This document shows, in pieces, positions 27,901 through 39,900 of a DNA stretch of 64,000 nt. Every line of letters starts with the position of its first letter. Position 1 is the first letter of the stretch. The DNA lies in the NCBI RefSeq assembly GCF_000004195.4, contig NC_030684.2, forward strand, positions 105,725,929-105,789,928, written 5' to 3'. The position numbers and the translations under genes are program-made. The DNA is from Xenopus tropicalis (taxonomy: Eukaryota; Chordata; Amphibia; Anura; Pipidae). The notes beneath the pieces are model-generated. The model saw nothing but the letters and a program-made list of their open reading frames with translations. It ran no database searches and was not told the origin of the DNA.

Positions 27901-30900
27901 TGAGAAAAGTTTTAGCAGTAATCAATTAATGGTATTAAACAATTACATTAGCAAAATGTCATTTCATTCATATCCGTAGTTTATAAGACATAATTCATTT
28001 TTTTAATGCAGGTGGCAAATAAGTAGGGTGTTTTCATTTATTTGTTTTGTGGTTGGTTTGTTGAGATTTAACTTTTTTTATGGTTTATAATATGAAATTT
28101 TTGAGTGCCATATAACAAGGCTGTGTATGCATTATTTCCTTTTTCTAGCAGATCAAATAGGCCATTATTTCCTGCAGCCCCTAATCTTCATCATGAGTGC
28201 CCGTTTCTGTCCTTCCTTTCCTGCAAGGCTGTCTGCAGTGCTGTCTCTTTGAAGATGAAAGGCATCCCTTGGTTAAAAGGACCAGGAAACCTCTGATTTT
28301 TGTCTAAACTATGTCTAGGGAACTAATAAGCTTTATAAAAACCAAGCACATAAGGCCAGTAGCAATACTATCCACTGACTATATCTTCATTGAATAGAGC
28401 CGCTGATGAAAAGCGCATAATATGCATTAAATCTTTGGATTTTGTCTTTTAAAGGGCAAGTTAAGGCCTCAATGTTGTACTTTATCTATGAATTGGCCCC
28501 TAACTCACTTGCAGACAGATGTACAGTACAATAGAAATAACAGCATATGTGGCTATCATTTTGAATGTCAGTAATGTGAAAGGTGTGTACCATGTAACCT
28601 GTTTGAAACCAAAGCTGGAAAATGAAGCAACATTTATTAGGCATGCACAGGCTAAAAGATCTGCCAAGCTAAAGAATACAGCATAATGAGAGCCTTCAGG
28701 GAAGGTTTTGCGAACATCGACACCTTTGTCTTTTAACATACAGACTTCCTGGTTCCAATAGTCTATAAGATCATTGTTAAATGTGTAGATTTCCTCTGTA
28801 CAATTAAGTTAACCTTTGCATAACATGAGCTGTACCAGTTAACTCTTTTAATGGTAGAGCTCTCGCATGACAATAAGGAATACTAAAACAGTGCTATAAG
28901 CCTTGGAGTGTGTTTTAGACATTAGCCGATACTGTATAGCAGTGATCCCCAACCAGTGGCTCAGGGGCAACATGTTGCTCACCAACCCCTTTGATGTTGC
29001 TCCCAGTGGCCTCAAAGTTGGGGCCCATTTTTAAATTTCTCACGTGGAGGCATAAAGACCATGTGTACTGCTAAGCAGAGCCTCTAGTAGTCTGCCAGTC
29101 CACATTGGGCTACTAATTAACCAATCTTATTGGTCACCTTCAAGGAAATTTTTTCTGGTTGTGTTGCTCCCCAGCTTTATTTTCATTGAAATGTTGCTCA
29201 CGGGTATCGCAATCCCCCGTGAATTTCTAGTAGACCACGTCTAAGCCGGGGAATGTGGAAGTGCGGCATGTTTAATGGGAATGCGTAGGTATGCTGCCAA
29301 AATAAGATAGAATTAATCCTTATTGGAGCTAAATAATCCCATTGGGTTAATATATACATTTTTTTTAGTAGAGCCTGGCTGCAAACAGCAGTGATTAGCA
29401 GATTGCAGAGTGAGTACCATATTGCATATGCAGTTCCATTTGAAGGCTTCTTGTTAGAATAGCTGCACAAGAGTCTCAGGAGACAGGGCAGCTGCTCTTC
29501 CACTACTCAGTCAGAATAAAGGGCAGAAAGGGGACTTTTTAAACTGAAAGTTAGAACTAAGGGGCAAATGTTGCCAAGTGGTGGACTGATGTCCTGAAAA
29601 CAAAGTCATCATACTATGGAGGACATTCCAGATGCAATTCAAAATTAAAGTGAACATGGTATTGTGTAAAAAAAATTATCTATCTAGAATTATCTATAAA
29701 GAAAGTGCAGTAAGTACAGAGCTCTGTTGTGGCCTATAAACGCAAGGACACCTACGTGCCACCCTCTTCCCACCCCCCATGAATACAGAGCTGTCAACCA
29801 GCCTCCCGTAATAAGGGAGAGAATGATTCGCTACTACTTTAATTTATAAAAGATGGTGTATCTGTAATATGGAGGGTGGTTCATTGGTTTTGTGAATTCC
29901 AAAGTGTCCATGGCCTAAAGATTTTGCAGCGGTGCACTTTGCACGCCACGATTCTTCTCCTCCCCCAATCCAATGACATTACTATAGGTTCATAGCAAAA
30001 AACAATGTCAAACCTGGGGGGGGGGGGTGGGCCCATCACTAGGGCAGCACAAAATGTATATAGGCCCCTGGTTATTACTCTTGTGCTGTCTCTCCCTAGA
30101 TGCATTGGTCATCAATGTTGAGAAGGAATGCATATTTAGGCACAGATTAGAAAAAAATACACAAATGCACAAATAAAATGAAAGAGGGAATAGGAGTGGC
30201 AAATTTATTTCACTGAGAAAAAAGAGTAGCCAGTTTATGACAATTTAAGGCCATAGCATCATTATGAGCACGTTTAGTAAACTGGATTAAAGTTAGATAT
30301 AACAACCTATACTGAGACTGCTTAATAAAATGCTTAAGTGGAAAAATACTTAAGGTTGGTAAACCTGAAAAAACTAACGAGCGGCAGACTGTTGTCCTGG
30401 ACCAAATGCAAGAGAAGGCACAAAACAGTATACAAACACATATGAAATTGCTGAGCATAACTACTCTATGTAAAACAAAAGAGAAGGATACTCAATCATG
30501 ATCCTTTGTATGTCGAAATCAAAGATAATTCTCTCACTGCTGATAAAATTTGTCTCAAAGTCCTTATACAGTATATGATACAATTCATGTTAGCTACCAT
30601 TGCTTTTGATTTCTTTTTCCTGTTATATATGTGTCTACTTGGGTTTCCTCCCACATGCCAAAAACATCCAACAAGGTTAACTGCCTCCTCATGAAAGTGA
30701 CCCCAGTGCTTGCAAGGGAATTAAGATTGTAAGCTCCACAGAGCCTGGGACTGAGGTGAGCGAGGAACATTCTGTGTTAAGCACTGTGTTTTAGTACTAA
30801 ATACATAAAGGACAATAATTCTATATTTTTAGTTGCAAATAACATTATCTGATGCCTGTGGTTGCATTTAGTTTAGTGTTGCTTCTTCTATAAAGGAAAA

Positions 30901-33900
30901 GCATAGACTGTGTATTTTTGGAAAAATGCAAACATAACCTTCAGGTTATTAGGAAAAGAAACCATCCTTTGCACTTTGTGAGTGCTTTTGGTTAAAGTGG
31001 CTGAATGTTTGCTTGGAAGAATGTGAATACGTGACTTGCGCCAGATGCAGCCACCACTTGAACTCTGCCTGTTTTGGGGCTCTGTTCCAGGAACATGTAC
31101 TTCTCCATCTGTCCTTTCCCACGCTCAACTTGTAGCACTTGACATATGCTTAGTGATTTTCAGTGGGACATTTCAGTATTTTTTTCAATTGTAAAACTTT
31201 TAGATGTCAGAGGGGTATTGCATAAATTGCACATGAATGCTATGCAGACTGGTCCAACAGGTGTTTCATACTCTTTACTTGAATAAATCACTAATGTACT
31301 ACTTTTGCCTTTTCTTTTTTTTTTTTTACTCTAGAGATTAGTCAACGCTTTGGATTTTGCCTCTGCCTTTCACCAACACGTGGCAAAGCATGTCCCCCAG
31401 ATTTATACAGATGAGCTGCAGCCACAAGTGGAGAAGCAAGAGGAGCTGGCACAGAAACTTATTTTAACCCCACTGGAGTGGTGCCTCTTTAGAGAAGATC
31501 CAAATGTATTCAAGGAGAAGTTACGGCACAGTGCAGCTCCTCCATTATGTGGAAGAGTCTTTAGAGGAGGGGAGACAACCTATTCCTGCAGGTGAGATTT
31601 AAGGAATGGGTATTTGTTAAATGGCAAAATATGAAAATTTGGAGAATGGAGCTGTAGGATAAATAACTTTACCCTATTCCTATTGTAACAAAACAAATCC
31701 ATTTTCCCACTGCCCACACCAGCTTTTTCATCATAAAGTTAAAGCAGTCAATTTCCATTGTTTCAGGCAGCACAAATCTTGCAAGGCTGCACAGATTTTT
31801 TTAAAGCTTTGTTAGTGGCTTAAAAAGAATGATAATTGTGTTTAATTTTAAGGGGTAGTCCACCTTTAACTTAACTTTTAATATATTATAGAATGGCCAA
31901 TTCTAAGCAACATAATTGGTCTCATTTATTTTTTATAGTTTTTGAAGTATTTGCCTTTTTTTTTTTTACTTTTTCCAGATTTCAAATTGGGGTACAGTGA
32001 CCCCAGCAGCCAAAAAACTATTGTTCTTTGAGGCTGCAATTTTTTTATTATTGTTAATTTTTATTACTTATCTTTCTAATCATCCCCTCTACTATTCATA
32101 TATCAGTCACTCTCTCAAACCACTCTCTGGTTACTAAGGTTAATTCCTAAGGTAAAGCCTAGCAACCAGATAACTGATGAAATTCCAAACTGGAGAGCTG
32201 CGGAAAAACAGGTTAAATAATTTAAAACCTACCAATAACAAAAAACGAAGAACAATTGCAAATTGTCTCAGGAGAAGGAAAGGTAAAAATCACTGGGCAG
32301 TGCCAAATGCTTTTACCCCCAGGCTGGTGCTTCTGTTAGGAGAAAATTGCCCCAACCGGGGTAGTTGTGAGCAAGTGATCCTCTTCATTTTATCTTCGGG
32401 ATCCCGGAGCCCACGCATGCACACAGTAGAATGAATAAGGCAGCTTTTTTTGTAAAAGTTTGGCTTTTCACTTTACTGTGCATGTGGCAGCGGCACTAAA
32501 GGCTGATTCTTCATGATGAAAGATGAAGATGAAAGCTGTGTCACAGCTTCTCCAGGCTGGTGTGGTTTTTTCCTAACAGGAGTACCAGCCTGGGGTAAAA
32601 GGTAAGCAATTTCAATCGTTACTTAACATTTGGCACCCCCCCATGGATTTTTACCTTTCCGTCTCCTTTAACTCAAAGGTGAACAACCCCTTTACTACAT
32701 TATAAATTAGAATTATATCTCATACAGGATGTTAGAGGGCTGGATTGAATAAAAATGATTGTCATATAGTAAAGTTTATGGATCCTTTGTGCAGACTGGG
32801 GGCAAAAAAAAAACCCTTCAGTCTGCAGTAGCAGTAGTAGTCCTGAGTTGAATAGGGTACAGCATAGATGCATATTATGAGAGGGTAACTTCCCCTATAC
32901 AATGCATTTTTACAACATGTCAGGTTATAGCCTTCAATCAGGCTGTGTGCAGCCTAGTTGACACGTTTGCTTCAGTAATTGCCAGTACATCATTTAAGGT
33001 GGCATACTCAAGCCAACCGTATATTTTAGCCAAAAGCACAGCCTATGGGCCAAACAGTTGAATATCCTACATATCGCCAAACACTGTATGGTCGCCATTC
33101 TATTGTTCCATTAGTTCAGGCCAACAGCACAAATAATTGCAACAGCAGGAAGTGAAGAGGAGTTGAAGCTCCTTTAAGCTTTCTCATTTCCACTGTGTAT
33201 CAGCCACCATGCATTCGGTACCATATCCATGGTATATAGGTTCAGGGAGTGTGAACCACTTAGAACAATGTGATGATTTTGTACTGGCCAACAAAGTTAC
33301 AAGCAACTTTTGTCAGCTTTAGTTTCCTAACAGAGAAGGACCAGACTGTTACAAGGTGCATAGAACACCACTAAAAGATCTATTTAATTTCAGAATTCTA
33401 AATGTCTTTAGCTGATTTGTTTTGAAAGGCAATGTATGTCCTAAACATCTCATTTAGCTGGTGTGTATTATTAATAATACACCAGCACTATGCTATGTGA
33501 TTACAAGAGGTTTTGAAAGGTAGTCCAAACCTCTTCCCATTCTATTACTAGCTCCTATCTTGTTGCTATCTCAGAATGAGGGCACTGATAACACAGTATT
33601 ATGTCACCTGTGTATATACAGTAGGCAAGCTTGTCTTTTCTGGGAGCTAACAAAAAGATATAAATTATAGAAACTATAAAATGTGCTGCACAGTATGAAG
33701 CATAAAAAGAAAGAGGGAAGGCCAAACAGAATGACCGGCTTCCCCTGAGGAAAATAGTCACAATACATAACATAATCCAGATGCTAATCAGCCTTTATTT
33801 TAAAATAATAAGGCCATTGGGACTATGTACTACATAATGCCGGTAACTTGCCAGTAACTGGACAGTAATTCTTTCCCTAGTGTAAACTTGTAAACTGTGT

Positions 33901-36900
33901 CACTAATTCAAAGTTTAAAAATGTGCCTGCCACAGAATGCAGAATCTATGGAGCTGGCTGTCAGAGTCCTGACTGCCTGCTCTCGTATTCCATAGTCCTG
34001 TAAGGCAGTGCTGTCCAACTTCTGTGGTACCGAGGGCCGGAATTTTTCCGGCCTCCGTGGTGGAGGGCCGATAATGGAAGCTAGTTTTGACCACTTCCCT
34101 TTTTAAAACCACATCCACTTGAAACCACACCCATGTTATTGCATGACCATAGCCATATTAATGGTGGTAGTACAGCAAAAACCTGCCTTCTCTACCCTGC
34201 CTGTGTGTGCCATACTCTGCCAGGCCTACCCTGCCTGTGTGTGCCATACTCTGCCAGCCCTACCCTGCCTGTGTGTGTCATACTCTGCCTTCCCTACCTT
34301 GCCTGTGTGTGCCATACCCTGCCTGTCCTATGCTGCCTGTGTGTATGGCACATACAGGCAGCATACGGCAGGTAGAGTATGGCACACACAGGCAGCATAC
34401 AGTGACACAATGCTGGCACTGCTCCTACAGTCTGCACAATAACTATATATTAAAAAACTTTTTAATTGCAGTACCACCACAGTATATGTTCTTTTTATAG
34501 TGTGTAGGGTATATTTGTGGATTTCTACTGCTGAGGTGTGAACAGTTGAAGAATGTGGGTGATTACAGCCTGAGCCTGAGGTGTGAACAGGGGAACAATG
34601 TGGGTGATTACAGCCTGAGCCTGAGGTGTGAACACTGCAGGGGGTGAACAATGCAGGGATTAAAAGGTGTGAACAACACAGGGGATTACATTTTTAAACA
34701 ATACAGGGGGTTTACAGCCTGAATCTGAGGTGTTAACCATGCAGGGGGGCCTGTTAATCTCAATACTGATACCATTTAAAGTTTATACAAAGGTAAGCCA
34801 TCAAAGCAGCCAGACAGGTGGGGGGCCACAAAGAGGGGGGTCGCGGGCCGCATGCGGCCCGCAGGACGCCAGTTGGACAGCCCTGCTGTAAGGGAAAAGC
34901 ATGTTTTGTAGCAATATGTGGCACGAGCACCTGAAGGTTTAAGGGATCATTTAAAACTGCAACCAGTGTGCAAAGTTGCCAAAATTTTTACCCATAATGC
35001 AGCTTTTTCCACAATTCCAATGTAATTGTGGCCATGTGGTGCTGATTACAATGTGTAATGAGTGTATGTGACAGGAATGCAGTTGCCCTTTTCCATTTCC
35101 AGCTCTTAGCATGATACTGACATCTGTGCCTGATTTTTAGGTGCAAATTTGCTGCATCAATTGATGCAGGTTGCTGTGGAAACAAAGGAGCTACTAATGG
35201 CGCAATGGCAGTAGCTCCAGGGTTACCTTGCATCAGTAGGAACACAGTGCTCAATTTATAAGAGGGAGGCAGGATGAAATGGCAGCACCAAGCACAACTA
35301 TGCAGATGTTTTAGACTCAAGTACCTTTAATAATGGCATTTTTTAGTGTTCATGCTTATTAAAGGAGTTGTTAACCTTTAAAATTAACTTTTAGTGTGAT
35401 GTAGAGCAGTGATCCCCAACCAGTGACTCAGTGCAACATGTTGCTTAGCACTGGGGAGTGGCCTAAAAGTAGGTGCCCATTTTTAAATTTTTGGCTTGGA
35501 GACAAGTTTTGGAAGCACAGAGACAGTTTTACTCCAAGCAGTGCCTTCTGCAGGCCAGCAGTCACATGGGGCTACCAAATAGCCAATCACATCCCTTATT
35601 TGGCATCCCCAAATAATAGTTTTCATGCTTGTGTGGCTTCCCAACACTTTCTACATCTGAGTGGGGCTCACGAGTAAAAGAGGTTGGGGATCCCTTATGT
35701 AGAGAGTGTTATACAGAGACCATTTTCAGTTGGTCTCCATTTTTTATTAGCTGCAGTTTTTAAATTATTTAGCTGTTTCTGCAGCTATCTGGTTGCTAGG
35801 GCCCAAATTAGCCTGGCAACCAGGCAGTGGTTTGAAAGAGTGACACAAAAATGAATAGAGGAGAGCCTAAATAGAAAGATAAGATAAGTAATAAAAAGTA
35901 ACAATAAAATTGTAGCCTCACAGAGTAATGTTTATAAGGCTGCTGGGTTAGTAACCCCCATTTAAAAGCTGGAAAGAGTCAGAAGACAAAGGCAAATAAT
36001 TCAAAAACTATAAAAAAAATGAAGACCAATTGAAAACTTGCTAAGAACAGGCCATTCTATAATATACTAAAAAGTAACCTGAAGGCAAACCACCCCTTTC
36101 ATATTTGCTTTGTAATGTTTTAACCCTTCATAAATAAATTATAAAACTGTCAAATTTATGATACATTTGTATTTTGTGCAGGGATTGTGCCATTGATCCA
36201 ACCTGTGTCCTGTGTATGGATTGTTTCCAGAACAGCATTCATAAAAATCACAGATACAAGGTAATTGTCACAGAGGGAGCTATTTTGTAAGTGCTCATTT
36301 CCGGGGGAAAAAAAGGAAATGCCATGCCCACTTTTATTCCCTTGCATAGGCTTTGGCGTTTATGTGAACAGTATAGTCACATTTTCAAATTGTACTGTGC
36401 ATGTGCAAGCCCAAGGCTACACTTAGGGGCAGATTTACCACAATGTGAGTTTAGAGATTAATACATAAAAACTCACCAATGTTCTATTCATTCCTATGGG
36501 ATTTTTAGAAGTGTATTTATCAGTGGGTGAAAGTTAGAACTCACCATTTCATAAATACGCTTCTGAAAATCCCATAGGAATGAATAGAACATTGGTGAGT
36601 TTTTATGTATTAATCTCTAAACTTACATTTTGGTAAATCTGCCCCTAAGTGTAGCCTTGGGCTTGCACATGCACAGTACAATTTGAAAATGTGACTATAC
36701 TGTTTACATAAACGCCAAAGCTACAATGCACAATGCTGAAACTGCACAACAAGCAGATGTACATTTAAGAAGGCTGAATTGCTGGACTAGCATTAGGCAC
36801 AATTCAAAAGAAGGTTAGCTAGGTGCAGAACTGGTGGTATTTAAACACTTCCTTTGAAAAGTGTTTAAATACCTGCAGTTCTGCTCATGATTTGGTGTTT

Positions 36901-39900
36901 TTGCTTGCATTAGTAAGTAAGCCCAATTGTGTCTATTTGCTGAGTGCATACTGACACACCAAAAAATAATTTGAATAATGTTTTGTTTTAGTGTAAGAAT
37001 CTGGGTTTTTTAGGATGTGTGTTCATTTCTCTTTAGATGCACTCTTCAATGGGAGGGGGATTTTGTGACTGTGGGGATACTGAAGCCTGGAAAACCGGCC
37101 CATATTGTAAGATCCATGAACCAGGGCCATCAGATCAGGTAAGGAAATGCAAATTATCTATTTAAGGTGCCTGTAAGGTAGTATATAAGTGGGTAGAGGG
37201 GCATTAATAAATATAAATAATTAGACAAAATGAGGATTGTATGTTTGTTTATCATTTGCATGTAAGCCTAAAGGCCTCTCATTTTTCTTTTGTTATTGGC
37301 TATAACCCTGCTAGTCTTATCTGTATTAAGACCATTTTTAGAATCAGAAGTCACTTGTATATTTATACTTATTATATACTACCTTCCCTTTGTGTTCTCT
37401 ACTACGTTGTAAAATTGTATAGCACTGTGCATCTTAGTAGCACTATAATAAATAAATACACACAAGTGGCAGCCTCTTTTCTCACATCATTGGATGTGCA
37501 ATGCAAATAGTTTTCTTTCAGGAAAGTTAAAGGTGTTTTATAATAATGAAGCAGGCTTTATAAATATTGACTTGTCTTTCAATTTGTACCCTGGCTAAAA
37601 GGACTAAAGTGCTCTGTTTAATTTCACACTGTTCTAGGCTAATTATTAGATGAATGATACTTTTCTTTCTCTGTGCAGACACAAGATGGTAACGTGATAG
37701 CCTAAAAATCCAGACATACATAATTAGGCAGCAAACACAAACTTAGCAAAAAAACTGAGTATTTAGACAGATTTTCACGAGGTCATAAGTGATATTTTCT
37801 TTGCTATATTGCTCAAAATGTTATATTCAATATTTTTTAGCCCCCATACTTGCTCCTTTAATTATTGTTACATTACTATTAATATTTCCAGCATTTATAA
37901 AAGTACACCTTATAAAATTTGTATGGATTATGGTGGTGATTCCTTTCATCCTTCTTGTCAGTCTGCTTAATTCTGTTAAGGGTTTAAAATTCTGAAGTGG
38001 TGTTCAGTGAGTTTCAGAGAACATGTTCTGTTATAAAAGGGCTATGGTACTGGGACGATTTTGAAAAATAACTCCAGTTTAAAAATATGGAGCTGTATGG
38101 AAACTGGATATGTTTAGCAAATAGAAACTATAGAATAGAATATAAAGTAATTTAAAAAAGATTTAGTGAAAAATACATTCAATTTTTAATGATATTTTCC
38201 CTTTAAATAACACGTTTTCTTTCTTTTCCCTGCAGAATTCAGACTTTCGTTTGAAGGATGAACTTCTGGCCCAAACCAAAATAGTATTCCCTTTGATTAT
38301 CCGGTATATAGTAGACATGTTAATCTGGGAAGAACAAAAGAGTTTGCCAGCATATCTGGATACAGGGTATGTCTCTTTAGGCCAATGACACATGAGGAGA
38401 TTTGTGGCCGTGCCATAAATCTCCTCTGGTGTTGGCAACTAACCAACTTGAATGCTTTTCTACTGGTGAGGATGTAAATTGTTGGTAAAAAAAAACATGT
38501 TTGTCAATTCAGCTTTCCAAAGTTTCCTTACAAGGCAACTTCAGAAAACCGACCCATATGCTTTTACATTCTCACCAGTAGGAAGGCATTCAACAAGATT
38601 AGTCGCCACAATTAGAGGGGATTAATCATGGGCCGACTAATCTCCTCAAGTGTCATCGACCTTATACCTCATATTTACAGTTAAACTTGAATTTGTTTGT
38701 CTTTAAATTAGCACTAGACAAAAGGATCTCAAGTAATGTTTTCAGTAGAGCATCTAGAGCCACTTTATTTGCCCAAGTGCAGAGACATGGAGCAGATTTT
38801 GGCGCCGAAACACATTTCAGTGCCAAAACCAGCTTTGTGTGTTGCAACCAGCCTGATGTAGTGGCTCCAGGTGCAGACACACAACCAAGCAGATGCCTGT
38901 TGATCAGCTGATCCTCAGCCTGCGCTTATATGCAGGCTGAAAATAAGCCCTGTCTGGCTTTAGCCTTAAAATGAAAACATCTCAACTGTAATTTCAATTA
39001 GGGTGTATGCTAATAAATGTAATTTCTTTGGATTACTGCTAATGTTTTTGGTATTGTCACTGGTGTTTTCGATAACTTTGTGCTGTTAATGTTGTGACCG
39101 TTAATAAAACAGCATCCTGTCCTTGCAGGACAGTGGAGTGGAACCAGTACTACTGTGTACTTTACAATGATGAACACCACACCTATGATCACTTCATCTA
39201 CAGTTTGCAGAGATCGCTTGGTTGTGATCAGAAAGAAGCACAGACATTAACCAGTGCAGCTGAGAGAGAGGTCAGTTATACCAAAGGGAATAATAACTTT
39301 TACATTGTAATAGTTAAGCCAGGTTTATTGCCTTAGAACTATAGAACATAGGAATTGGTAATGACTGCATGGGTCCAGTTGGACAGACCCATCTTCGGAC
39401 CCAAAACCTGACCCAAACCCACTGACCTACTATGCTCCATCCTCACTGCCCACTGCCTGACCCTACTTGTAAGGTGTTAAATTTTAACAGGACCCGAATC
39501 TGTGAAATCAAAAGTAATGTCACTGCAGTAGAGCATCAATCAGGTCAGGAAAAAAATTTAACCTGTACCTTGAGGAGGTGGGGGATGGAGAGCCTCTAAT
39601 TTACTTGGGTACCCAAACAGGGTTCACATGGAACAACTGCTTGGTCATGGAATCAGGGAGTTTCCACCCAGGGACATGATTAATATTTAGAAATACATTA
39701 CAAAACATTGTAGACAGATAGTGGCGGATGTTTTTCCTACAGAAATGATCGTCACCCATTTAAATTAGTGGATAATTTAAATTACTGTATAGTTTATATA
39801 TGCGAGTATATAGATAAGTCTGTATAAGTGTGTATATATATGGGCACTGTGGCTCATTTGAAAGGATTAAAGTTAATGTTTAAAGATGTTTAAACACTAT

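Larger units (their letters stand above)
34006..34885. mobile_element. 880-bp non-autonomous hAT element
   Basis: The perfect 8-bp duplication CTGTAAGG flanks both sides (33998-34005 and 34886-34893). Ends CAGTGCTGTCCAACT and AGTTGGACAGCCCTG are inverted repeats. Inside are two different tandem arrays (34187-34400 and 34540-34750) and, near the right end, cgggccgcatgcggcccgca. No transposase. ubr1 intron 2. Confidence 0.88.

Noticed and set aside
34119..34651. Three overlapping Cys/Pro-rich frames
   Set aside because: Produced by tandem repeats inside a hAT element, open in several frames at once; no splice or start context.
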